From a virus, in IMG/VR virus record IMGVR_UViG_3300023170_000124, positions 1 to 29,352 of that record: 29,352 nt of DNA, one strand, 5' to 3'. Of this stretch, positions 1 to 5,447 are shown one piece after another. The stretch's first letter is position 1. Every line of letters begins with the position of its first letter. The position numbers and the translations under genes are program-made. The notes under the pieces were generated by a model that ran no database searches, was not told where the DNA came from, and saw only the letters and a list, made by a program, of their open reading frames with translations.

Positions 1-13
1 AGAAAGGAATAAA

Positions 14-373
14 ATGCGACAATATACAGACAGTGCAGATGCTATCAAAGCATATGCAGAGGAAGTTAACTTTGACTTTACAAATGTAAAGGTTGAGGAA
101 CTAACCGAAGGCGAAAATAATGAGAGAGGTGGATTAAAACTTGCGTTTAAAAACTACCAAGGTGACGACATGGAAGTAACTGTTATACATACATGGTTTG
201 ATACCTTTGCTGTTACATTTTGGACAGAAGAAAAAGGTAGTGAAACTATGCAAGATATATATTTCCCAGAATTAATGGAACTATTCAAGGGTTTAAAAGT
301 TGCTTTAACCGGAGTAACAAAAGATGAATGGAATAAAATTCTAAATCACCAAAGTCAATTGGAGGAAGAATAA
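14..373 (+). CDS. hypothetical protein (119 aa)
   Basis: I do not recognise this acidic 119-residue protein. It starts at ATG 14, with AGAAAGGA at 1-8 as a good Shine-Dalgarno. It has no predicted membrane segment, no cysteines and a mixed helix/strand composition (a Trp/Phe-rich strand stretch around residues 58-75). Its stop TAA shares its last base with the ATG of the next gene (TAATG), so the two are probably translationally coupled. It opens the visible part of a run of very small accessory genes. Its promoter would lie left of the window. Confidence 0.8.
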   Translation: MRQYTDSADAIKAYAEEVNFDFTNVKVEELTEGENNERGGLKLAFKNYQGDDMEVTVIHTWFDTFAVTFWTEEKGSETMQDIYFPELMELFKGLKVALTGVTKDEWNKILNHQSQLEEE

Positions 374-522
374 TGGCTAAGAAATATAAAATATATTTTA
401 TAGGCGAACGTACATACACAGCATCAAGTGAAGACCAAGCTATACGTATGGCGGAAACACACCTAGAAAATCTACCACCACAATTTAAATTAGATATAGG
501 AGGTGTACGTAGTGAAGACTAA
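373..522 (+). CDS. small hypothetical protein (49 aa)
   Basis: This 49-residue reading frame starts at the ATG that overlaps the preceding stop by one base. GGAGGAAG at 361-368 lies inside the upstream gene's last codons and serves as a strong Shine-Dalgarno. The N-terminus is basic (MAKKYKIYFIGERTYTA) and strand-like; the middle is helical. The pattern of a short beta strand followed by 'SSEDQAIRMAE' resembles small phage proteins that adapt to surfaces of larger proteins, but no family can be named. It overlaps the next GTG-started gene by 11 bases. Confidence 0.72.
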   Translation: MAKKYKIYFIGERTYTASSEDQAIRMAETHLENLPPQFKLDIGGVRSED

Positions 523-628
523 TAAAGAACATTCAATGTATCCAAGCTATATATATTGGAAAGAAAATGAACGTACAATTAAGGATAGAATAAAGGTAAG
601 ATTTGAATTGGATTACGATTTAAAATGA
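512..628 (+). CDS. small hypothetical protein (38 aa, GTG start)
   Basis: A 38-residue frame begins with GTG at 512. The start is supported by GGAGGT at 499-504, seven bases upstream and inside the preceding gene. The product is charged and aromatic (YPSYIYWKENERTIKDRIKV) with no membrane segment. Its TGA stop overlaps the ATG of the next frame in an ATGA arrangement. The chain of overlaps with good ribosome binding sites on both sides is the main reason to believe this tiny gene is real. Function unknown. Confidence 0.6.
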   Translation: MKTNKEHSMYPSYIYWKENERTIKDRIKVRFELDYDLK

Positions 629-732
629 GTAGCCCAACTGGACAACCTTACCCACAATGTTACAAATGTTTAGAATACACAGAGTATCCATTAGAAGAAG
701 ACGAACTTTGTTTTAATTGTAACGTTATCTAA
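625..732 (+). CDS. mini zinc-ribbon protein (35 aa)
   Basis: This 35-residue protein has two CxxC knuckles (CYKC near residue 12, CFNC near residue 30) separated by an acidic linker. That is the layout of a single treble-clef or rubredoxin-like zinc ribbon. It is coupled to the upstream gene through ATGA. No classical SD is evident directly before its ATG, so translation probably depends on coupling. It is the last gene before a bulged hairpin at 746-782. Phage mini zinc ribbons often bind nucleic acid or host polymerase, but nothing in the sequence fixes the role. Confidence 0.6.
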   Translation: MSSPTGQPYPQCYKCLEYTEYPLEEDELCFNCNVI

Positions 733-745
733 ATGAATACTTGGC

Positions 746-782
746 GTTCTTTTCTTTTTCTTTATGGAAAATAGAAAAGAAC
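746..782 (+). promoter_or_regulatory. bulged hairpin with UUUAU loop (copy I)
   Basis: Bases 746-755 pair perfectly with 773-782 (10 bp). A 2-nt bulge (A771, U772) follows on the 3' side, then 756-760 pairs with 766-770 (5 bp, one U-G), closing a UUUAU pentaloop (761-765) with C-G. The same architecture recurs at 2337-2377 and 6686-6722 with different stem sequences. No U-tract follows, so it is not an intrinsic terminator. It lies 28 nt before the ATG of the gene at 811, ahead of the AGAAAGGGA ribosome binding site. RNase processing site, mRNA-stabilising cap or protein-binding operator are all possible. Confidence 0.72.
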
Positions 783-810
783 TTATTATTAATTATAAGA
801 AAGGGAATAT

Positions 811-1014
811 ATGGATATTGATGACAAGCTAGATAATCTAACTAATACACAGTTACGTACTGTTATTAAGTGGACACTAGCAGATACACATAATGCAGCT
901 AAAAATTACTCAGGACTTGATGAGAGAGTCAAGGGTTGGTGTGCAATGCTTAATGAAGCTATTGAATATCAAATTGATAAAGCTGTTAATAAAAATAATA
1001 GAGAGGAAGAATAA
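811..1014 (+). CDS. hypothetical protein (67 aa)
   Basis: This is a 67-residue, mostly helical, hydrophilic protein with no recognised domain. The start at 811 is supported by AAGAAAGGG at 798-806. It is the first gene after the UUUAU hairpin at 746-782 and heads a tight four-gene run to 2084. Its stop overlaps the next ATG by one base (AATAATG), with GAGAGGAAG as the next gene's SD. The C-terminus (NREEE) is nearly the same as that of the next gene, because the SD sequence is embedded in the last codons of each. Function unknown. Confidence 0.75.
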   Translation: MDIDDKLDNLTNTQLRTVIKWTLADTHNAAKNYSGLDERVKGWCAMLNEAIEYQIDKAVNKNNREEE

Positions 1015-1280
1015 TGAGTACTAAAGAAATATTAGAACACGTTAAACAATTATCTATGCGTATAAATGTGTTAGCTGATATGCAGATGTTAGTTATGGAA
1101 GAATTGGGTGATAAAAATCCAAGGTTTCAAACAAAAGCTATAGCAAAAATATTATCGCACGATGAACTTAGAGAAGACTTTACTGAGTTTGTACAAACTG
1201 AAAAAGGTATGTCAGATAATGTAAAACTATTTATGCAAGATATAAATGAGATGATTAAAGATATAAGAGAGGAAGAATAA
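1014..1280 (+). CDS. hypothetical helical protein (88 aa)
   Basis: This 88-residue protein is rich in Lys, Glu, Leu and Met. The heptad-like spacing of hydrophobics in residues 8-30 suggests an N-terminal helix pair or short coiled coil. No membrane segment or metal site is visible. It starts one base inside the previous stop and ends 'DIREEE', again carrying the GAGAGGAAG SD for the following gene. It probably belongs to a co-translated accessory cassette with its neighbours. No family recognised. Confidence 0.73.
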   Translation: MSTKEILEHVKQLSMRINVLADMQMLVMEELGDKNPRFQTKAIAKILSHDELREDFTEFVQTEKGMSDNVKLFMQDINEMIKDIREEE

Positions 1281-1864
1281 TGCCTAACATATGTAGAAAT
1301 AGCGTTGAAATTACAGGTGATACAAAAGATATTACTAAATTTTTAAATACTATTACAAAGAAAGATGATAATGGTGAGTACTATTACAGCTTCACAGAGG
1401 CTAGTCCTATGCCAAAAGAATTACAAAACTTACACCAAGGTTTAAGAACTATTGATGGTGTTAGATGTAACGTATGGTATGAAGATGATGATGGTGCTAG
1501 GCCAATGCTTGATATAACTAAAGATGAATTGATAGATAAGTATGGTACATATGAACCAATTAGTTGGCAGTATGACTACTGGGGTACTAAATGGGGTGAT
1601 ATGTCAACACAATTAGTATCAGATACAACAATTGATGGTAAAAGAACTGTGCAATTTTGGTTTGAATCTGCATGGGGACAACCATTTATATTATTACATG
1701 ACATATGTACTAAGTTTAGTTTAACTATGAAAAATACATATGACATTGAGTTTGAAGAAGAACTTAAAACAGATACGTATCCTATAGAAAACGCAGAAGA
1801 AATGTTTAATGAATACAGAAATAGTATGCGTGATATGAGAAGTAGCGTACGTGATGTTGTATAA
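1280..1864 (+). CDS. Api92/YubB-like ferredoxin-fold protein (DUF1281-type)
   Basis: The 194-residue product has the signature layout of the Api92/YubB family (ferredoxin-like alpha/beta fold, DUF1281-type). It opens with MPNICRNSVEITGDTKDI, continues with a 'PMPKEL' segment near residue 45, then 'YWGTKWGD' near 99-106 and 'FWFESAWGQPF' near 126-136. These W-G-T-K-W and aromatic-SAW-P patterns are what I recognise from phage and plasmid members. The biochemical role of the family is not known to me; plasmid members sit in early-transferred accessory regions. Length fits a full-length member. The gene overlaps the next by up to 14 bases. Confidence 0.72.
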   Translation: MPNICRNSVEITGDTKDITKFLNTITKKDDNGEYYYSFTEASPMPKELQNLHQGLRTIDGVRCNVWYEDDDGARPMLDITKDELIDKYGTYEPISWQYDYWGTKWGDMSTQLVSDTTIDGKRTVQFWFESAWGQPFILLHDICTKFSLTMKNTYDIEFEEELKTDTYPIENAEEMFNEYRNSMRDMRSSVRDVV

Positions 1865-2084
1865 AGAAAACTTAATAGTACAATATGCACACTGCGGTGA
1901 ATGTTTACAATCTAAACCACCACATTATTCGCCAATGGAATGGCAAGATATATCAGTAGGTTTAGTTGAAGATATGCAACACTTACAAATATGGTGTAAT
2001 AGACATGATGCTGAAGTTGCTTTGTTAGCTTTAGCAAGCAAAGTTACACCAGATATGCAGTGTGATTGTAGTGAACATGATTAA
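1854..2084 (+). CDS. Cys/His-rich hypothetical protein (76 aa)
   Basis: This small protein contains CGEC near residue 15, CNRH near 49 and CDCSEH at the C-terminus. Together these could hold one or two zinc ions. ATG 1854 is chosen; GTG 1851, directly in front and in frame, is an alternative. The ribosome binding site is weak (GAGAAG) and lies inside the upstream gene, so coupling to the 1280 gene, whose stop is at 1862-1864, is likely. It ends this module and is followed by a 315-nt stretch without genes. Function unknown. Confidence 0.65.
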   Translation: MLYKENLIVQYAHCGECLQSKPPHYSPMEWQDISVGLVEDMQHLQIWCNRHDAEVALLALASKVTPDMQCDCSEHD

Positions 2085-2399
2085 AGTCAATGCAGCAATA
2101 CTGTAATTGAAACGCAGAGCTATTTACATTGTTGACTTCCCCTTTGTCAACCGATAGACCATAATGTAGATAGCTTGTAGCACATAGGTAGTAACTCAAT
2201 TTCCAACTTCTACTTGTGTGTTACAAGCTATCTATGAATGTTTTAGAAACGATGTAATATCTACAACTACAATTCATAGATGCAAAGCTAGTTATGTGTA
2301 TTCATGCCCAGTCTAAACAACATAATTAGCGTCTATGTATGTAAGCCTTTCTCTTTATGAGCCAAAGGCTTACATACTATAAAAAAAGAAAGGAGATAT
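2085..2399 (+). ncRNA. structured leader with long hairpin and alternative pairings
   Basis: This 315-nt gap has no credible gene but is dense in complementary segments. Hairpin A: 2131-2136 with 2146-2151, competing with 2085-2090:2132-2137. Hairpin B: 2165-2191 with 2210-2236, 27 consecutive pairs including six G-U. Hairpin C: 2275-2283 with 2329-2337 and 2289-2296 with 2321-2328, with a 5-nt bulge. Hairpin D: 2337-2350 with 2364-2377, the UUUAU element. An alternative helix 2229-2239:2272-2282 would break the bases of both B and C. The G-U pairs would be C-A mismatches on the other strand, so the structure belongs to plus-strand RNA, the sense of the downstream MoxR/VWA module. Whether it is a cis-acting leader or a released small RNA cannot be told. 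Confidence 0.65.
2337..2377 (+). promoter_or_regulatory. bulged hairpin with UUUAU loop (copy II)
   Basis: Bases 2337-2350 pair perfectly with 2364-2377 (14 bp). A 2-nt bulge (C2362, C2363) follows on the 3' side, then 2351-2353 pairs with 2359-2361 (CUC/GAG), closing a UUUAU loop at 2354-2358. Geometry matches the hairpins at 746 and 6686 although the lower stem sequence is unrelated. It ends 22 nt before the start at 2400, just ahead of the strong GAAAGGAGATAT ribosome binding region. The tract after it is A-rich rather than U-rich, which argues against a terminator. Confidence 0.78.
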
Positions 2400-2870
2400 A
2401 TGCCATCAGGTGATTACTTAGAAGTACACGAACAAGATGACATTGAGTTCATGGTTACTCTTACATATTTAGATATGCCAGGAGCACCAAAAGAACATAA
2501 TGCTAGAACTGTACGTGTGTTGTTAAAAGCCAAAGATATAATTCAAGCTGTAACTATGGCTACAACAATTGACATGGTAAACAAAGCAGAAATGATGACC
2601 GATTTTATCGGTTCACATCCATCGCTAATAAATAAACAAGTATTTACTAGAGATGAGATAAATAATCTAAGGCAGCAAGCTATAGATAATGGTGTATTTG
2701 CTAGCTGGCTAATGCATCCAGCATCTGCAATACAAGTTGTTCAATATGATAAGAGTCAAGAAATGAATGATATCGTATTGAATGACGTAATGGAACATGC
2801 TTCTCACTTGGGTGACCAAGCTGAGGAGTTCTTAAAAGATATAGACGAAGGAAAGGAAGGTACAAAATGA
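2400..2870 (+). CDS. hypothetical protein upstream of MoxR/VWA pair (156 aa)
   Basis: This 156-residue acidic protein has no recognised domain. An N-terminal strand-rich part (residues 10-45, 'IEFMVTLTYLDMPG') is followed by helices and a charged Glu/Lys-rich tail. The start at 2400 is well supported by AAAGGAG at 2388-2394. Its stop forms ATGA with the ATPase start at 2867. The overlap and the shared leader suggest it is made together with the AAA+ ATPase and VWA protein. It could be an adaptor or substrate-specificity factor of that pair, which is inference from position only. Confidence 0.75.
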   Translation: MPSGDYLEVHEQDDIEFMVTLTYLDMPGAPKEHNARTVRVLLKAKDIIQAVTMATTIDMVNKAEMMTDFIGSHPSLINKQVFTRDEINNLRQQAIDNGVFASWLMHPASAIQVVQYDKSQEMNDIVLNDVMEHASHLGDQAEEFLKDIDEGKEGTK

Positions 2871-3577
2871 ATTGTTGGGAATTACTTGACAATGTAATAA
2901 GTGTATCAAATAGAATATTACTATATGGGCCACCAGGTACTGGTAAAACATATAGTGCTGTAAAGCAAAATCAACCTATAAATGCGTTTGGCGAACCAAA
3001 TGTGTTTCAAATTACAATGACAGAAGATACTGCTTCTGCTAATTTAGAAGGCTTTTATAAACCAAGTAAAGATGGTGGCTTTCAATGGCATGACGGTATC
3101 GCTATACAGGCATGGCGACATGGTGGTAGATTGGTAATCAATGAGATTGACCACGCATCACCAGACGCTATGACTTTTCTGCATGCAATTTTAGATGACC
3201 CAGAGATAGCAGGTATCACTCTTAACAATGATAAGAGAGAAACTGTTAGACCAGCAGATGGTTTCCAGGTTATCGCAACAACTAATAGTCCACCTGAGAG
3301 TTTACCTTTGGCACTCAAAGATAGATTCCCAGTTAAAATTAATATGGATACAATACATCCAAAAGCTTTGGCTGTATTTCCTACTGAGTGGCATAAAGTT
3401 ATTAATGAAACTACATTAGTTGATGACCCAGAACAACGTGTATCTATACGTGCATGGAAAGAGTTCTTTATGCTTAAAGACCAAGACTTCAGTCAAGAAG
3501 TTGCAGCTAAACTTATATTTGCTGATAAATCAGAAGAAATTATCGATGCAATACTACTAGCTAAAGCTAATGACTAA
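2867..3577 (+). CDS. MoxR-type AAA+ ATPase (CobS-like)
   Basis: This is a 236-residue single-domain AAA+ ATPase of the AAA_5/MoxR type. Walker A GPPGTGKT is at residues 21-28, Walker B RLVINEID at 88-95, sensor-1 Asn140 lies in ATTNSPP, and an arginine-finger-like Arg153 sits in LKDRF. All key residues are present, so it should hydrolyse ATP, probably as a hexameric ring. The family includes CobS, the magnesium-chelatase BchI subunit and MoxR, which remodel partner proteins with a VWA subunit. It is coupled to the preceding gene (ATGA) and overlaps the VWA gene by 8 bases, the classical two-component arrangement. In marine phages such genes are often labelled cobS, but no other cobalamin genes are here, so a chaperone-like role is more likely. 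Confidence 0.92.
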   Translation: MNCWELLDNVISVSNRILLYGPPGTGKTYSAVKQNQPINAFGEPNVFQITMTEDTASANLEGFYKPSKDGGFQWHDGIAIQAWRHGGRLVINEIDHASPDAMTFLHAILDDPEIAGITLNNDKRETVRPADGFQVIATTNSPPESLPLALKDRFPVKINMDTIHPKALAVFPTEWHKVINETTLVDDPEQRVSIRAWKEFFMLKDQDFSQEVAAKLIFADKSEEIIDAILLAKAND

Positions 3578-5006
3578 AGCATATCCATATCCAGAGATTG
3601 TAACTGGAGAAGACTGGACTGTTTATGGTACTAGCGAATTTAATTCAACACCACGTACTGACAATGTCAATAACAAGATGGTTGTACCACTTGATAGAGA
3701 ATGTGAGGCATGTGGTGTTAATCATAGTCGTATGGTACGTAGACATCAGTTAGGTCGTGCTAAATGGTCACCTAAAACATTAGGTAAGTTTGGTCCAGAT
3801 GTAAGACAAGAAGCTGTAGAAATACTAGAACGTATGCGTATTGATTGGCTACTTGGTTATGCAGGTAGAGGTATAACAGACCCTTATGTATGCCAAGAGT
3901 TTACAGATATGCAAGTACTTAAAGTAATCTATGAAGGTTCTATTGCAGAACTAATTACTTGTTTTCTTAATTTAGTTACATGGATTGATTCAAAACATCC
4001 ACGTGCATATTATTCTACTAGTGCTAACTTAACTGGTAGAGCACAATGGTACTTAAGTGTACTAAGTAATTGTGCAGATGATATGCGTTTTACTGAGGCA
4101 AGACGTATGGAATATCTATTTGTTTATCATCAAGTATATAAGTTTATGAGAAAGCTTATAGACGATAGACGAGCTGATTTACCTACGTTTGCTGCTGTAA
4201 AAAGACAAGCAAAACTTTTGTCAATACTATTAGAAATGGATGAACGTCCAGATAAACAATATGTATTTAAACCTATGCCTAAGAAAGGTGAAGGTAGTGG
4301 CGAAAGTTCTGATGAATCTGAACAACAACAATCAGGTGGTTATGGTAATGGTTCTGCTAAAGACTTAGAAAAACGTATGAAACGTAAACTTATGGAAGAC
4401 ATGTCATACTATACAAGTTCTAGTATGGGTCAATGGGGTGAAATGAGAATACATGAACCACCATTGTCAGTTAATCTACAAGCTAGATTAAAGAATGGCA
4501 GAGATTATAGACCACAAGATTATGGTTACAATCCTAAATACATTAATAGATATTGTATTGACAAGAAGATATTCAAACAAAGACAACGTGTCAAAGGTGG
4601 CACAATATTGATTGACGCTTCTGGTTCAATGCGATTTGATGGTAAAGATATCTTAGATATTATGATGATATTACCTGCAGTTAACATTGCTATGTACAAT
4701 GGTAGTGGTAACTGGGGTGACTTACGTATCATTGCTAAGAATGGACTACGTGTTAATGATGATTATTTAAACATACACTCTGGCAGAGGTAATGTTATAG
4801 ATGGTCCAGCATTACGCTGGCTAGCTGAACAACCAGCAAGACGTATATGGGTTAGTGATATGAAAGTGTTTGGTAGAAACGATAGCAGTGTTGGTTACAA
4901 TTTACTTAGAGATTGTATAGACACATGTACTAAAGCACAGATAATTAACTTAAAAAACGTAGAGGAAGTAAAAGAACACGCATTAAAACTAAGCGTGCTA
5001 AACTAA
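3570..5006 (+). CDS. VWA-domain protein, partner of MoxR ATPase (CobT-like)
   Basis: The 478-residue protein ends in a von Willebrand factor A domain with a MIDAS metal motif DASGS at residues 349-353. Before it comes a low-complexity hydrophilic linker (around 235-265, Gly/Ser/Glu/Gln-rich) as in CobT. The N-terminal half contains CEACGVNH near residue 46 and a Trp/Arg-rich helical region of unknown role. MIDAS VWA subunits bind a protein or metal substrate and present it to the MoxR ATPase encoded just upstream with an 8-base overlap. The stop codon at 5004-5006 coincides with the first bases of the structured RNA at 5005-5161. Cobaltochelatase activity is unlikely without the large subunit. 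Confidence 0.88.
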   Translation: MTKAYPYPEIVTGEDWTVYGTSEFNSTPRTDNVNNKMVVPLDRECEACGVNHSRMVRRHQLGRAKWSPKTLGKFGPDVRQEAVEILERMRIDWLLGYAGRGITDPYVCQEFTDMQVLKVIYEGSIAELITCFLNLVTWIDSKHPRAYYSTSANLTGRAQWYLSVLSNCADDMRFTEARRMEYLFVYHQVYKFMRKLIDDRRADLPTFAAVKRQAKLLSILLEMDERPDKQYVFKPMPKKGEGSGESSDESEQQQSGGYGNGSAKDLEKRMKRKLMEDMSYYTSSSMGQWGEMRIHEPPLSVNLQARLKNGRDYRPQDYGYNPKYINRYCIDKKIFKQRQRVKGGTILIDASGSMRFDGKDILDIMMILPAVNIAMYNGSGNWGDLRIIAKNGLRVNDDYLNIHSGRGNVIDGPALRWLAEQPARRIWVSDMKVFGRNDSSVGYNLLRDCIDTCTKAQIINLKNVEEVKEHALKLSVLN

Positions 5007-5161
5007 ATAGCAGGTAAGGTACTAGCAATAGTGACGTGTTCCTTTCCACGTAACCCTTACTAAGTAATGGAATAGAGTCGGAGGAGAACTCCGGACGAGG
5101 TTTTTCGCACATCTTGTGCAAGTCAATCCCTATAGTGAACACCATTACGCTATTTTTTTTT
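5005..5161 (+). ncRNA. compact multi-branched structured RNA with terminal U-tract
   Basis: No gene fits between the VWA stop and the next start, but hand pairing gives a closed fold. P1 5005-5011:5149-5155 encloses everything. P2 5013-5019:5055-5061 holds a hairpin with a GCAA tetraloop (5020-5024:5029-5033) and P3 5034-5038:5047-5051. P4 5064-5070:5142-5148 abuts P1 directly, allowing stacking. It encloses P5 5072-5075:5130-5133, P6 5079-5083:5089-5093 and P7 5107-5111:5115-5119. A run of eight U (5153-5160) follows. G-U pairs (5013:5061, 5020:5033) support the plus strand. It does not match tRNA, tmRNA, RNase P or hammerhead cores that I know. Function unknown. Confidence 0.7.
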
Positions 5162-5170
5162 ATATAAAGT

Positions 5171-5197
5171 TTGACTAAATATCAATGAAAGTATAAT
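5171..5197 (+). promoter_or_regulatory. sigma70-like promoter, probably leaderless
   Basis: TTGACT (5171-5176) and TATAAT (5192-5197) are separated by 15 bases, slightly short. The -10 box is followed by exactly seven bases and then ATG 5205. No Shine-Dalgarno is visible, so transcription would begin at or next to the start codon. The same TATAAT-N7-ATG layout occurs at 6500-6515 and, on the minus strand, at 14880-14865. The site lies right after the U-tract of the structured RNA, so one unit ends and another begins here. Confidence 0.55.
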
Positions 5198-5204
5198 GAA
5201 TAGT

Positions 5205-5447
5205 ATGAATATAGATGATATGCTTTACGAAGCAGAAAATGGTAAAAGAAGTCCGATACTTGACAGGATAACTGAAGAAGCTGAACCTTTTTGGCATGGC
5301 TGCGAAGAACGTGTTAAGTCAGGACGCAACATAAAACCATATGTTGTTTCAAGATTATTGAAAGAACAATATGGTATCAAAATAAGTGAGAGTGCAGTGC
5401 GTAATCACTTTGAAAACTTGGCGAATCTAGGTTCACAATATGAGTGA
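5205..5447 (+). CDS. small HTH-like DNA-binding protein (80 aa)
   Basis: The protein is small and helical. Residues about 40-70 (YVVSRLLKEQYGIKISESAV) look like a helix-turn-helix with a following RNHFENL recognition-type helix; the assignment is by pattern only. ATG 5205 is preferred because TATAAT ends seven bases before it; the in-frame ATG at 5196 lies inside the -10 box and would add three residues. The stop overlaps the phosphoesterase start by 8 bases. The pairing suggests a DNA-recognition subunit or N-terminal module for that nuclease-like enzyme; a small-terminase-like role is another possibility. Confidence 0.68.
   Translation: MNIDDMLYEAENGKRSPILDRITEEAEPFWHGCEERVKSGRNIKPYVVSRLLKEQYGIKISESAVRNHFENLANLGSQYE

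Noticed and set aside
733-774. Micro-ORF of 13 codons (ATG 733) and one of 15 codons (ATG 2335) running through the UUUAU hairpins, both reading the loop as CUU-UAU.
   Set aside because: Neither has a Shine-Dalgarno, the third hairpin has no such frame, and the shared reading is explained by the conserved loop sequence. A leader-peptide attenuator is therefore not supported.
746-782. UUUAU hairpins as intrinsic terminators.
   Set aside because: No U-tract follows any of the three copies; they are followed by A-rich sequence and an SD within 30 bases.
2132-2165. Possible promoter TTGACT with CATAAT ahead of the long hairpin.
   Set aside because: The spacer would be 22 bases, too long for a sigma70 promoter, and TTGACT is accounted for by hairpin A.
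2867-5006. Genuine cobaltochelatase subunits CobS/CobT.
   Set aside because: No CobN-like large subunit or cobalamin genes are present, and MoxR/VWA pairs are widely used as remodelling machines; the names would mislead.
5129-5140. CTATAGTGA-type strings (5130-5138 plus; about 23158-23148 and 17272-17262 minus) resembling the end of a T7 promoter.
   Set aside because: Only the short CTATAGTRA core is shared, the upstream T7-type specificity part is absent, one copy lies inside a helix of the structured RNA, and no phage RNA polymerase gene is in the window.
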